Notes: generated by a model not told the origin, from the letters alone. Shown: positions 11,992-25,130, counted from the stretch's first letter. The stretch: 64,000 bases of DNA from Daucus carota subsp. sativus (GCF_001625215.2 NC_030389.2:43141454-43205453); one strand, 5' to 3'. Numbers and translations: made by a program.

Positions 11992-13600
11992 ATGACTAAT
12001 GCATGCTAACTACACAAAATTACAAAATCAGTTACAACTTTTCTAAAGAGGGATGTGTCTATCCATATCCAAGTATAAAGTTAATTACATAGTATTAATT
12101 AAGATGTCGGTAATTTTTCTCGTGCATGTTTCTCATTTTATTTAAATATATTTTAATTTGTTTTATTTATAATTTTTTCTTTCATGTTCTCATTATACAT
12201 AAACAGTTTAAGATGAATATTATTTTGTTATTTTTTTTTGCCACATGTTATTTTATATTCACCGTACATAGTTATTAATCTTTAAATATTATTAAATTCA
12301 TTTCACAAGTAACAAGCATATATCATAAAAATTCATGGTATAACATTTTTATAAAATAATATAACTAGAATAAAAGGAAAATAAAATCTTGACAATATAA
12401 ATATGATCAACTTTGTCATGATAGTCGAAAATTATTTAAACTAATTAAAATTATTAAAATAATAAATGAGAAGCGCAACAAAATAACAAAAGAAATCAAA
12501 CGACTAATAACTAATTCAAAAAGATACATATCAAAAGATTTTATGTACTTAATCATATTCATAATTTAAAATAAGGAATTACAACAAATCTGCATTATTT
12601 ATGGTTTATTTTGCTAGCTCCTTTACTTTGAGATTATCTTCAATTTTTAATTTATGTTTAAATATTTAAATTGTAATAACAACCTATAATGGCATTAAAT
12701 ATATGAGGATCAGAGGGATTTTTTTTTTTTTTTGTCATAAGACTTTCACAGTGAATTGTATCGAAATACAATACCGATGGAATCGAAAGAGCCTTTTTCA
12801 TACATATAAACTTTCATCTAACCAAAGGGCATGTCAAAAAGTCCACAAGAAATGAGATAAAAATTTATGATGCCCGAAAAAAAAACACTCGAAAGAAAAA
12901 AAAATCCGCAGAACTAAGAAGAAAGGAGAACTTTCATTCAAAAAGTCTATCAACTAACCGAAGGTCATGCAGAGATGGCCCCGAAAATTTAGCCAATAAA
13001 ACTTTAATGACCGAGAAGAAAACCCAGATAAAGGATAAAAATCCGCGGAAAGGAAAAAAAATAAGGTGGAGAGGAAAAAAGGAGGAAGAAAAAAAGAAAC
13101 AAGCATGAAAGATTATGCTAGGCACCAAAACAAAGTAATCTAAAATGACATAATCGTTAAAATAACGACAACCAAAATCGCAATATACGATCAATTTCCT
13201 CCTACTAGCAATCTAGCATTATTGTTAATTATAAGATGCATTCTGTTCAATTTCCTCCTATTTCTCATTTGTGACTTCCACATTACAAGTTTGACCTCAT
13301 TTTGTAAGAACTCCAAGTAAATATTGTTACAAGAAATGTTCAAATTTTCGAATGTGCTTGTTTTGTTTGTCTAATTTATTTATAGTGTTGACCTTTAACC
13401 ATCAGGATTGGTCTGTATACAAGACTGATCAGCAGCAAGCTTAATGAAGGACTGCACAATCACTATTACTAAGCCTGTGATACAATGAAAACCATACTTC
13501 CCTCAGACAAGCTTCCTTCTGTTAAACATATTGCCTGTAATTATGCCATGTAGCTAAAATTGAGTTGATCAGAAAAATGGCTCAAACACCCGAATAAGCA
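11992..13600. other. AT-rich spacer with a probable retro-inserted piece
   Basis: 11992-12710 is a diverged copy of the cullin flank repeats. At 12719 a run of T's opens an unrelated purine-rich stretch that continues to about 13200, then cullin-flank homology resumes (13204 onward matches about 1690 onward). This looks like a poly(A)-tailed insertion on the minus strand, possibly LINE- or mRNA-derived. I could not identify clean target-site duplications or a coding product. Confidence 0.45.
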
Positions 13601-14490
13601 TAGAAAACTAATTCTTTACCGCTTGCAAGTTGCAAAGATTCAAAAATATATTTATGTTTAAATGTGAAATAAAATTGGTGTACAATACTCCAACCTTAAA
13701 CAAGGTGACTTGAAAAAATCTAGTGTCATCCTTGTATATACCTATTCGTGTCTCCACCAATAAGGGTTCAATTGAAATCTGTACTGCAGATGCTTCGTGA
13801 CTTTTGCAATAAATTTTGTAGCCTGCTTTAACGCGATGGAAGGATATCTGTAGCCTGCTTGATCCCTTTACATCTGTACTGATCAGCACCAATGATGATC
13901 ATGAGGACACACATCTAATATGTAGATAAATTCAGTTTTTTTTTTTTTTTCTGTGACTTCCCAAAGGTTGCATTTTAAGTCCAAAGTGCACATGTTAGTT
14001 AAGCCAAGACAAGAATGTGTGTTCTCCTAGAAATAAGAGCGGAACTTCTCACACAGAGCTGACATTTCAGATGGCAGGGTTGCAAGTGACAATGGGCAAG
14101 ATCTTAATATATATTGTCATTTGTACATTGAGGTAGTTCCGAACTCTTTTTTATTTCTTCACTTCGACGTATCAGTTTTCTTCAAGTAGGCCTGACAATC
14201 ACAGTGTTCATTAAGCTTTCCAAAAATAAATCTTGTAAAACTCATCAAGAAAAGATAGCTCAAAATAATCCCTGTAGGCTGCGTGTCCTAACTCTTACGA
14301 CATCTTAATTCCTTTTGTGTTTTATAATATTTGACTCCTGTAATCGGACTGAGACGATATCATCTGATCAAGAAGTCATTTTTTTGGTTGTGCCACTTCA
14401 TAGTTGATTAATCTTGCCAAAGTTGTGCAATACCATATTATATGCATTTCTGAAACTTTAAAGAAAACATATTAGAAACATCCTCCTTAG
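13600..14490 (-). pseudogene. CUL3-like cullin relic, copy C
   Basis: Scattered minus-strand segments match cullin exon 2 in order: the C-terminal part near 13735-13810, the segment around YQMCVLMM near 13850-13915, the GRRLSW/ALCEKF region near 13970-14095, and the exon 2 start (MVLHNFG) near 14400-14460. Many indels and large losses separate them, and unrelated sequence sits around 14100-14400. It is a dead third copy, older or faster decaying than A and B. Confidence 0.8.
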
Positions 14491-15558
14491 TAATATGAAA
14501 AAAGAGATTAAACTGGACAATACTAGCTCATAAAGTGGATTTTATAATCGTTTTTTTTTATTAAATTTCTTTTCAACATGTATTCCATATCAATTCAATC
14601 ATGTTATCCCAAGTGCAAGAAGATTTTAGAATTCAGCTAAAAGATCTTGATAGGCATTGGAAGATAAACATAAACAACCATCCCGGAGTGAGTTTACAAT
14701 TGGATCGGCCCAGCAGAGTGCTTTCATCCGTTTGTATTTTTTTCGATCTCCAGTTGCACCTAATTATTTAGTGAAATTCAGACAACAACACAATCATACA
14801 GTACAAAATTGTTAGAAGGAAAAAAAAAGTGAACTGATACAAATACTAATATGCATGTAAATAAGTCAAGAAAGAACAAGAATGAAAGAAATGATCAGCA
14901 GAAAAATGTTAATAACATTGTAATTAAGAAAAAGGCTAATCCGGGCTAGCTTCTTTAAAGGTGAATTAGTGAAAGACTGCACCTTTCTTTAAAAGTTTTT
15001 GAGTTGCAGAGAAGTGAATTCAAGAACCCTTTGAATTTACTCCAGGCTATTAGCACATACTCAACTTAAATAGGTGCCTCACTTGATTTTGTAATTAATC
15101 TGGAAAAATTGAATCTTTTGGATTTTTGAATATTAAGAGAAGTGCTAGGTATCTGAATTGGGTATTATAAAAGGTTCATGAATGATGTGGCGGAGAATAT
15201 ACGCTAATTCTATTATCATTCGCGGGTAAAATGAAAGATATTCATTGGCGTGGTTGATGTGAAGGAGGTCAGTCTCATTTATTTCTTCGTAACCGACAAT
15301 GTCTTTTGCAATTTTTTTTTTCTGGAATCAATTTGAGGGTCCCTGACATTTTTCCTGTAATGATATCAGGTTCACCATAAAAGATCCTGTAATGATATCC
15401 GGTTCACCAAAAAGATAGATCCACTTTTTCAGAAAAAGAAATGAATAAAATCTACGTGGCTATATAAATATTTTGACATTAACAAAAATCAACGTATTCA
15501 TTTCAAAAGAATCTACTGGCAACAGTTTGATTCATATTAGACTCTAACATTTTCATGC
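14464..15558. repeat. Right arm of the 1.1-kb direct repeat (partner 1-1137)
   Basis: Very similar to the window start, same orientation, and interrupted by the N run. It implies a cullin-bearing unit of about 14.5 kb repeated in tandem, or an assembly duplicate placed beside the gap. Confidence 0.85.
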
Positions 15559-15658
15559 NNNNNNNNNNNNNNNNNNNNNNNNNNNNNNNNNNNNNNNNNN
15601 NNNNNNNNNNNNNNNNNNNNNNNNNNNNNNNNNNNNNNNNNNNNNNNNNNNNNNNNNN
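15559..15658. other. Assembly gap (100 N)
   Basis: Exactly 100 unknown bases, the usual placeholder for a gap of unknown size. The order and distance of the cullin and F-box clusters relative to each other are therefore not established by this sequence. Confidence 0.99.
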
Positions 15659-16267
15659 GTGGGCTTTTCTAGTAGATCAGTGCTGATAAAGGTCTAAACA
15701 CACGTAAAGGTCTAAAGAATTGATAAAGAAATTACAACATCTGTAATCCAGAGTTCTTTATATGCTATGAAGTGCGAGTTATACAAAAAACAAATAGAAC
15801 GGATCAAGAAATTTAAAGCAACATTAGCAAGTTAAGCTGCCAAAGGATTACGAGGATGATTCTGTTACTACAAGCTAATATTAATATGAAGTCTATTAGA
15901 AAATATTGAATTAGACGTTCAACACTATTGACAGATTTCCAGAATATATCAGTCAAACAAATAGACAACTCTCTCTTGTTTTTCACAAACAACTCCATAA
16001 CCACAATTCAATACAGTGATTTGAATTCAAAGGTCAAACAGAAAAAGAGTGAGTGAGAAATTATAAACGATAAGATAACTTGGAAAAAACGATAGCAAAG
16101 AATGTTGAACATGATACAAAATATGGACTTCTCACAGATTTATTGTAATATTTCTTTTATATTGCCATTATCAACCACGCCATATGCAAAATAGTAAATA
16201 TAATCGTTATGGACTCAAGAATATAATCATTAATTAGTAGATGTAGATTTGTAAGACTGACAATTCC

Positions 16268-17537
16268 TCACTTTGCATATTTCAACAGTGATTTGCCTCC
16301 CTCGTACATGATTAGACTCTGTGGAAACGAGGTGTCTACAGTAGATGGAGCAAGGACTTCACGGGAAACATCTGGACCCCCGTGCTTACCATATCCATGA
16401 TATTTAGAAATCCTGCTCTTAAAATTAATAGAGACTATGTGCGTTTCATCAGGACGCTGCGATTGGAATGACTCTACTATAAGAGTTCCAGTCTTTGTAA
16501 TATTCAAAGGATGCCCATATTGTTTGAGCACAGCTGTAGCAAGTAGAACCCAAGAGCCTACACCTTTTCGTTGCCTCCTCAACCATATAGGAAAAGGATA
16601 CTTGGGAGGCACTAGATTGTAGCAATCTGGGTCCAAAGTACAAAGAGCGAGTGAACCTTCAAAACTCATGAGCTTAAACGGGGCAATAACTCCAAATAGA
16701 CGGGGAACACGATTTGGCACATTAAATTCCCCAAACAACTGCGTATCAAAATCATATGACATTATCTTCAACTCATTCCCCTTCAAACTATTAAACTCCT
16801 CAGTTCCAGGTTGTTTCATCTCTACCCAGTAGTACCTACCATCAACATAAGCCCCCATTTCATTAACAAGCCTCGGAACCCGAGAATCCCCCATCTTCTT
16901 CCACGTGTTCTTCCTCAAACTATAAACCTCAACCTTCGGAGCCACCTCTCCAAACTTGCTTCCCCTTTCCATCCTGAACGTAAACAATCCTAATAACCTT
17001 ATAATCATCCGTACCCTTATCATACCCCATCCCGACAACATAATAACTCTTCTCCCTATCATCCAAAAGCCTCTTAAAACAACTCGAAACAAGAACCCTA
17101 TGTCTCCTAACAAAAGGGTTCCACAAATACAACTCCCTAGAAGCATAATCTATATGCAAATCAGTTAACAAAAGCATCCCATCTACTTGCGCAATCAGCT
17201 TCAAACTGCCACTCTTGGTAACAAAGGGAATGTCGAATTTTTCGATAACTCGAGAAGTATCAGCAGAAATAAAGAGCAATAATTTTGGTGAGAGATAAAA
17301 GGGGGGATTATAAGCACAGCATTATCATCACAAAAGTAACAGCTTTACGAATTTGAGAGGAAATAAAAGATGGGCTGTTGATAGAGAGTACCATGCTTTG
17401 TTCACTGAGCTTGATTTGATTAGGTCTTTTACAGAGAGTCTTGAGAAGATTTCAGCCGTGGTTTCTTCAGGGAGATCATGAAACGTCGTCGTTGAGACTC
17501 CATTGTTGCTTACTGGGGCTACTGGAGCAATTGACAT
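16268..17537 (-). pseudogene. F-box protein (CPR1/CPR30 type), copy 1, broken
   Basis: F-box proteins link substrates to SCF ubiquitin ligases through SKP1. The N-terminal F-box (FHDLPEETTAEIFSRLSVKD) and an F-box-associated type 1 domain (LYLWNPFVRRHRVL, VGMGYDKGTDDYKVIRI, YSLRKNTWKKM) are recognisable. Against copy 3 there are four single-base indels: near 17383, 17336 and 17268 (deletions) and near 16956 (insertion). Any of these ends the protein early. The C-terminal half is open and nearly identical to copies 2 and 3, ending SLLKYAK. The native start MSIAPVAPVSNNGV is present. Confidence 0.85.
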
Positions 17538-17789
17538 TTTGATTGCAAAGGAGAAATTGTGAAAATGGTTTTGGAAACAATGAAAGCGGATTATTGTGAA
17601 GAGCTTTTTGTAGTGATTTTAAATTAACGTAAAGAAAAGTCTGCAAACACATGGAAAGTGTACGTAAAATGAAGAGCCTTTTGCACTGATTTTAACCAAT
17701 GTAAAGAAAAGCAAAGAAAAAAGTAAATACCACAAAAATGTCAAGTTGTAAAACGGATAATTGTGATATTAATCTATCTGATATTAATC

Positions 17790-18290
17790 TGTATGCATGT
17801 TGATTCGGATCCGAAAATTCATATCCGTATTCGGATATAGTATTCAGATACAAATCCTATCCGAATCTGAATCTGATTTTAAATAGACTTTTATTTTTAT
17901 ATTAATAAAATTAAAAAAAATAGCAAAGATCAAAAAAATGATTTTAAAAATTAAAGTTAATAAAGATGATTTATATCTATTCAAAAATTAATTTTTACTT
18001 ATATTTCGATATAAATTTGTTATCTTTAAAATATTTAACTCAAAAAATATTTTGATATATGTCTATAATATCTTACAATTATATAAAATTTATATAAATA
18101 TATTATTTTATGAATTTATATATAAATACACACATTATAATAAACACACTATAAACTTATAGAATATTAAAATATATATATAACATATATATTATTTAAC
18201 ATATATATTTCATTTCGGATTCGGATATTATCGAATACAAATATGCCTATATCTGTGTCCGGAATTGTCGGATTCGGATGCGGTTAATAT
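17790..18290. mobile_element. AT-rich element with subterminal CGGAT motifs
   Basis: Clusters of CGGAT / ATCCG in both orientations occur at each side (GATTCGGATCCGAAAATTC on the left, GTCGGATTCGGATGCGG on the right) of an AT-rich core. Present in all units (about 28490-29225, 41995-42755, and truncated at 55130-55634). Clustered subterminal motifs suggest a non-autonomous DNA transposon, but the ends and target duplication are not resolved. Confidence 0.45.
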
Positions 18291-19354
18291 CTGATAGGTG
18301 ACTGAATACGTTCAAAAAATTCAAATAGGTCCCTCAACTCAAACTAATCATCAATCAACGGCTTTCGAATTGAACGAAATGATTAAATTAAGTTGATTTA
18401 TTTGAGGTTTTTTGGACGTAGTCCGTTAAATTTGCAATGAGTGATGTGCTTCAGTTTTTTGGACACAGTTTGTCACATAGTTGATATTTAACCCTATAAA
18501 AATCATATAAACATTTGCGTTGCAACATGTCTTACTTACAAAATTATTAATGTTTTATGTAAAACAGTCGGCAAACCTTATATGTAGCGACTAGATCGTT
18601 TTTTATCATTCATCCATGTCCAAAGTACTATTCAAAAAGTTATTCGACTCTGATATTTTGATAACCATTAATATTGTAATCAAAGAATATGTGTAATGGA
18701 TACACATCAAAAGAAACAAAACTACCACAATATTATCGATATACCAACATGCAAATACATGCCCAAAGTCATACATTTTACAAAGATTAAAAGAAAATCA
18801 TTATAAGAACTGACTACAGCAGTGGACTAGTGTCCGCCTGGACATCTCTTTCGGACTAATTGAGGCACACTGATTAGTGATTTGTAGGTGATATTACTAT
18901 ATATCACCCTCAGTGCCATATGCAAGTCATTGTATCACCCCTTGTTCAGATCAAGACCCGATAAACATTACTACGAAGTACTTTTGCAATCAAAAAGGAA
19001 AAATCAAGAGGTTAAATCCAATACGGACACATCAAATTAGTTACTCGGGAATATAGGATATTCCATCCGAAATTTCTCAAGTAACTGATGTAATGTGATT
19101 ACTTGTCTGAACCTCTTCATTTCTCTTTGAAGATTTGTTACGGTACTTACAATAGTGTTATCGGACTCTTGATCTGGAACAAAGGATGATATACAATGAT
19201 ATTTACCCATGCATGAAATCTACCTACCCTGTCCATCTCTTTTGGAATTTGTAAGATACAATCCGCTTCAGCGAAATTGCATGGTAAAGAGCACCATAAC
19301 ACGCATACATATGATTAAATACAAGGGTATAAGAAGAATCTAGTGAAATTGGGA

Positions 19355-19745
19355 GGAAGTGTTTGGGTTGTCTAGAGCTCATGTGATTTTTGATATATAT
19401 AATACTAGCACATACACAAAATGATGTCAGATAAGAAGAGTCGAGTGAATCGGTCGCTAAAGAAGTGTCTAGAATTCAAGGGAAAAGGAAGTGTCTAGAG
19501 CTTTTGAGATTTTTGATATAAATATTAAATACAGTACTAGCACATGTAAAAAATGATGTCATCACATGAGAAGAGTTGAGTGAATCGGCCTCATAAAAGT
19601 ATCTAGAATTTTATGGAAAAAGAAGGTTCTGGAGCTCTTGAGATTTTTGATATAAATACGGTACTAGCATATACACAAAATGATGTCACATAAGAAGAGA
19701 GTCGAGTGAATCGGCCCTAAAGAAGTGTCTAGAAATCTCCAGTTT
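19355..19745. repeat. Minisatellite of about 3 units of 130 bp, copy 1
   Basis: Each unit contains GAGATTTTTGATATAAATA, ACTAGCACAT, AATGATGTCA, AGTCGAGTGAATCGG and GTGTCTAGAA. Each carries a TATA-like TATAAATA. It lies between the divergent F-box and BAH-PHD genes and recurs at 30289-30672 and 43825-44208. Confidence 0.85.
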
Positions 19746-19767
19746 TGCATATAAAAACAATGAGCTC

Positions 19768-19852
19768 ACACAGACATTTTCATGGCCGTCGGGAACCTTT
19801 ATCTCCTGTAGACGCACACCGACAAATATTCCTAGATCTTATCGCCTCATAG
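19768..19852 (+). pseudogene. Truncated copy of an unidentified terminal exon
   Basis: Encodes AHRHFHGRREPLSPVDAHRQ and then IFLDLIAS-stop in frame. It is the 3' part of the 146-bp exon that is complete in copies 2 and 3 (32763-32908, 46428-46573). Its acceptor and 5' part are lost through the 2.1-kb difference. Family unknown. Confidence 0.45.
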
Positions 19853-20314
19853 ATCTTATCGCCCCATAGATATTATCGCCTCATGAGTACAAGACTATAC
19901 ATCTTTAGTCTCTTCAACAATTGAAAAATCTACCCCCTCCCTAATATTTCATCTTTCTCTCACGATCCAGTAGTCTCACTCCGGCGTATTTAAGGTAAAG
20001 TGGTGTGTGTCCATGTATAATCGAGTAATTAGATTGAACTAATAATATGCATATACACCGGTATCATAACACCCCCCACCCCCCAAATATATCCTCTTTC
20101 TCCCAAGATTCTGTTTTCTCCCTCGTAAATATCTAAAGGTAAAGTGGTGTGTGTCCATGTATAATCGGGTAATTAGTTTGAACTAATAATTAGTAAGTAC
20201 TTGTATGTTTCTTGCAACTGATTCCAATTTTAGTTTCAAATTTATACAGAGTTTTCGTTTTTGATTTCTAATTGCAACAGATTTGGCTAAGATTTACTTT
20301 TGATATTTACAGTT

Positions 20315-22983
20315 ATGAGGCGCACAAGAAAAGATGTACAAGGTGTGAGGGATCCCAAGGGTAAGAAAAGAATCTCGTCATCACATGACTCCATCAACTC
20401 CCTTGCACCATCGAAGCTACGCAAACATAATAGTCCTCATTATAATGGTAATAACTCTATGTATTTATGTAGTTTTAATTATGATTTTATTATTTGCGTT
20501 GCTCATGTTATGATATAATAAATGTATACAACTCAGGAGGCGGAGGGAGTATTAAATAACGATGCCTGGGAGGCATCATTTGTTTAATACTCTCACCGTC
20601 CCTCTCAGTTGTATACATTGGTGGACGCGGCACGTACTTTAATTCTTCTACAAGACTATAACGTATAGCTCTATAACTAATAAAAATTTTATATTTAATT
20701 TTTTATCCGGAAGAAGTAAATCTTAAAAAGAAATTATAAAAAATAAACTTTACAGGAGTACTAAAGTATGTATAGAATTGAATGTGACAGAGGGAGTAAC
20801 ATTTACTTAATGGATGTAGTTCATTGTTTATTTTCCATCAATTTTGTTTCTCCCTCATTGGTATTATCATCTATTTATTTCATAAGCTCTACCATATAAC
20901 AGTCATATAATTGATGGTCATTTGAGGGATTGATTGTGGTTAAACCCAATTTTTCGTTAACTTTGTCTAATGTAAGTTTACTAGCTTTTATATTGTGTCT
21001 GTTCTAGTACTAGTCACCAAATATGGTCTTACCTAGATAATTGGATTATCATCATCCCATCTCTAAAACAATGAAATCACACAAATAATAAATATCTCTA
21101 CAACTTGGAGTTTAGAAATTATAACTTAAAAATATCTCTACAATTTTCAAACAAACCCTTTGAATCCCTGCTCAATCTCTTAGTGGAAGCTATCTACATT
21201 TCTCCCTCAAAAATACACAATATCTCTCTAAAAAACCTAATAAATATGTTATATCTCTTAAAAAAACTTAATAATTATGTTATATTTTATTATGAGCTTT
21301 TTATAGAAAGTCATTAGGAGGTAGTAAAGAGAATTAAATAGAATAAAACTCTATATAACGCCCACCATCCTTCAATAACACTCATTCTCAAGATCCTTAT
21401 TTCACATGAAGTGTTCCCTCAAGGAGATTGACTTTGAGGCTCAACCCTTGATGCTCACTTGTATGCTTGTCTGTCAGCGGATGTCCATTTACAAATTTTC
21501 TTCTCAACATATCTCTTTGCTATTTAGACAGATATGTTCTTCTATTTCATCTTTGTTCTTTCCACCTCCCTCATCTCACCGTATGGTACATGAATAAATC
21601 ATTACAATTTACAATATTTTGATTAAACATGATGTGAACTATACACTTTTTAAACTTTAGATTTTCTTCAAAACAATCTTAATGGACTACATTAATATAA
21701 GTTCATCAAAAAGCATTACAAAAAAAACACATGACCCCTTAGTGAGTTACCACACATAGATGTTTAGGGGATGACAATCACACTTTCTTTTTGTATGAGT
21801 TGTTGAATATGGTATTGTTTATTTCTCACATTGTCTATGCTTTTGATGTTCTGTAGATGGAGATTGTGTGCTTATGATGGCCCCTAATCCGGATGATCCA
21901 CCATATGTTGCTCAGATTGTAGAATCCAAGGCTAAAAAGGTGACAGTAAGATGGTACTACAGACCCCAAGACACTGGCCTTTGGAAGAAAGACAGTCACG
22001 GTGACCTTTGGAAGAAAGACTGTCACGGGAAAAAAGAATTGTTTCTATCTAACCACTTTGATACTCAAAGTCTAGATTGTATCCTGGGAAAGTGTACCGT
22101 GCACACTTTCCATGAATATATGGAGCTTGAAGGTCGGCGTTCTGATTCGATTACTACAGTCGATTTGAGTATGATGTTTATAAGAAAAAATTGATTGATG
22201 TCAAAGATGCTGATTGGTAAGCGATATGTGACTCCTAAAGTTACTTGTTATTTGTGTTTAGTTACAAAATTACTCCTTTCAAAGTGTCTAATTTGCCTAT
22301 TCTTAAATCTTAATTGCAGGCTGTGCATTTGCGGGAATCCTTACAATCCAGATCTGTATGTCTATTGTCAGATATGCAAATCAAGGTACGGTATCCATTA
22401 TAATAAAAAAATTGCCCTTTTATGTATCAATGTATGTGCTTTATTTTCATTTCCAGCATTTCAGAAAAAGAAATCTTGAGGTGCATACATGCAACTCTTT
22501 TATTTACTGCTGTTGAATGTTGAATAGATTCTATATTTTCATAAGAAGTGTGGTAAGGCCTCTTTATACTATAAGTTGAGTAAGCTACTAAGAATTATCT
22601 CCTTAAACGTGCATGCCTTGTGATTTCAATTTTCATAGAAGTTTTCGTGTTGCGTTGATTGTGCTTTTAATGTTCCTTCTAGGTTCCATCCATCTTGTAC
22701 CAACACTGATGCAAAGAGTTCATGCATTATTTTTTGTGATAACTGCAAGAACTCTCCTAGCCAGGTTAGACTTGTTGGACTTGGCGCTTTTATACATCTT
22801 GTTCTATCTTTTTTATTTGACATTTCCCACTCTTTTTTGCTATGATTATTTACAACACATATAATAAACTCAATTTTTGATTTTTATAATACTTAGGAGC
22901 AAGCTGCGGACAAGCGCTTTGAAAGGTATCTCAAGTTTCCGAGGATGCACAAAGATATCAAAAAGGAGAAGGCCATTAGATAA
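20315..22983 (+). pseudogene. BAH-PHD protein (EBS/SHL-like), copy 1, frameshifted
   Basis: Exons 20315-20447, 21857-22216, 22320-22385, 22683-22764 and 22897-22983, with GT-AG borders and matching phases. EBS/SHL proteins read histone methyl marks: BAH binds H3K27me3 and PHD binds H3K4me. The BAH core (GDCVLMMAPNPDDPPYVAQI, VTVRWYYRPQDT, LGKCTVHTFHEY) is followed by a PHD finger: LCICGNPY, VYCQICKSR, FHPSC, IIFCDNC, a C4HC3-like ligand order. There is a basic tail (KDIKKEKA). The N-terminal exon is basic and NLS-like (RRTRKDVQGVRDPKGKKR). A one-base deletion near 22149 in exon 2 shifts the frame after GRRSD and stops before the PHD. The BAH contains a nine-residue tandem duplication (LWKKDSHGD / LWKKDCHGK). 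Confidence 0.8.
20520..20800. mobile_element. Fold-back MITE-like element in BAH-PHD intron 1
   Basis: TGTATACAACT and GAGGGAGTATTAAAT face their inverted copies around a CGATGCC/GGCATC hairpin, and a further GACAGAGGGAGTA end lies near 20795. The structure suggests two Stowaway-like ends nested together. Conserved in copies 2 (33535-33810) and 3 (47200-47475), so older than the array. Confidence 0.6.
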
Positions 22984-25130
22984 TTAAAGATTAAGGAGTA
23001 TTTCAAATTTTTGTTTGTCTTGTGGAGAATTGTTGGTTTGTTGTTCCACCCCTTTTATTTATTGTGACATAATAGGTTTCTTCTATTATTTTAAAATTTA
23101 AATTTTACTTTTTCACCTAGCAATCATATTATTCTAATTATGTGTAATTTGTTTTACATGTATACAGTTTGGATTTTGGAAAATATAGTTACTTGATTAA
23201 ATGCATGTTTGAAAATTAAATTCAAATATCACCCAATTTCACATTGCTTTTACGTACCAAATTAGGTTGGGGTCTGGTGGGTATGGTCACATATATATTG
23301 GCCATAGACGAAATACCATATAGATTTGTGAAATATTGTTTTGGAGAAGTTTGTTTGTTTTTTTAATAAACGCACTTGCATTAATACTTCTCACAATCAA
23401 TCGTAAAAATGATGAAATCTGGAGCAGTATAGAACCTGACATAGAATATGCAACTCGTGCTAATTCATGAGCTACGTATTCGCAGACCTAAAGATAAAAG
23501 TAACTAACCCTTCATCAAAGTGTTTAAGAATATCCCTACAATTTTCGACCATTGCATGAAAGTAGGTGTTTCCCCGACCGCCATTTACAGCATCAACTAG
23601 CTAGGAGCTGGCATCACATTCAAACAGACACTTTCTACTCCTCCATTCTTTTGTCCAAGTTAAAGCTTTTGAGGCTCGTAACTTCTGCTTCTCTCGGCTG
23701 AAATCTCGCTCGCACGACAGTAACTTTGGCTAAAAGAAAGTTACCTTCTTCATCCCTAATAACACATTCAACTCATACCTGGTCTGTCCCCTGCACAAAA
23801 GTTGCACCTACGTTTATTTTAACCCAGACTTCAGGTGGTTTACACCATGTTCGAAATCGAACCACAATGTGCTGTAGAGTTATCTTCCCTTGCTTGCTGC
23901 CATTCAGTAAACATACAGCTCGTGAACGCAATCAAAAGGTGATTTAGAAAATTTATACTCTGATCAAATTATTTTTACTTACATTTCACTAAAAAAAATT
24001 TAAAATAAAATACCAAATATAACCTTTTAATAAAATTTAGATGAGAATTTTATGGATCCTAAATCATATTTTACAACCTTCGTATGAAATATTTTGCTAA
24101 GTAATTAAAATACAAGATATGTAATTTATGTTTTTCTGTAATTTTTTTGGATGATGTGTTATTTTATTTTGTAAGTACTGATTTTATACACACACACACA
24201 TATGAAAACTATTTTCTATGTAAGGTATAAGTTATACTCAACAAAAATTTCCAACACTAATATAGGAAAAATAGGAGATAGTAAGTGGGTGTTTGGCAAC
24301 ACTTATTATTTTAAGTCCTTTCCGGCTTCTTTTAGCGCTTTTAGGTAGTGTTTGGCAAAAGAAGTATAAGTGCTTTTTTTGGGGGTTTTAAGCCAAAAGG
24401 TAGAATTCAGATATGCTAACTTTTTTGGCCTTTTTTAGTGATTTGCATTTTATTATGAAATTTTTAATTTTTTAATATGTAATAAACTTTATTTAGTAAT
24501 AAAGTTATTTTATTTTAATAATTTGAATTTTTTTTAATTTTAAATTTAAATTACCAAATACTCAATTGACTTATAGGTGAAAGTTAATTTACATCATAAT
24601 AATTGTCTTTGCAGTTTTCTTAATCACAAGAGTTTCAAAAGTGAATATAATAATATAATAAGAGTTGCAAGGATCATTTTATTGCATCGCATCTGATTTT
24701 TATATTGTTAAACTTATTTTTGTTGCAAGAAAATTATTTAGACTAAATTATACAATCAAATATATGTATAATTTGTAGTGTGATGTGATATTAATTTTCA
24801 TTCATGTTAATCACATCTGACAAAATATTAAATAAATTAACTCGTCCAACTGGCCAAACTCGCGAATTGAACACGGTTTAATTGTCGATAATTTGTTTCG
24901 GCTCGGCTCGTTTCGTCAACCTGACATATCTACTTATGAGATGAGGTCAGAAGTTAGAACATCATGTCCAGCAAGATTCTAACGTGGTGTGAGTCCTGTG
25001 ATCTTACATAGTGTAACAGGGAGATGAGGGAGTTGCAGTTACAAATTAAATAAAACAGGCCAAGCAGAGGATAATTAGGCAACTAATTTACATACCAGAT
25101 TAAATTTTGTAGTTTTTCAGATGAAGCCTA
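22984..25130. other. Spacer between BAH-PHD and nsLTP, copy 1
   Basis: Contains 3' flank, the LINE piece (listed separately), a short CA/TA repeat near 24186-24202 at the place where the other copies have long (TA)n, AT-rich sequence and the former nsLTP upstream region. No further gene is seen. Confidence 0.6.
23352..23945 (-). mobile_element. 5'-truncated LINE piece with RNase H-like domain, copy 1
   Basis: Read on the minus strand it encodes segments such as WVKINVDAAF, GNFLLA and CLFECDA, typical of the RVT_3 RNase H-like domain, broken by stops and shifts. It ends in an A-rich tail (T's at 23352-23364 on the plus strand). The inverted copy at 62280-63024 keeps more of its 5' side. It is a dead non-LTR insertion older than the array. 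Confidence 0.7.

Larger units (their letters stand above)
17538..20314. other. Spacer between F-box and BAH-PHD genes, copy 1
   Basis: Holds AT-rich transposon-like DNA with CGGAT clusters (listed separately), a decayed version of the 56-residue frame found in copies 2 and 3 (about 19040-19210, minus, shifted near its end), a minisatellite, and the truncated unknown exon. The F-box gene and the BAH-PHD gene are divergently arranged, so both promoters must lie here. Confidence 0.6.

Noticed and set aside
16437-17168. Plus-strand frames (for example 16437-16622, 16956-17168 and their counterparts in other copies)
   Set aside because: They are the reverse of the F-box gene, change with its indels, and show no independent motif.
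21406-21597. 63-residue frame in BAH-PHD intron 1 (also 34417 and 48081)
   Set aside because: Open in three copies, but it lies between a donor and acceptor of the BAH-PHD gene, has no domain, and the composition is typical of AT-rich intron.
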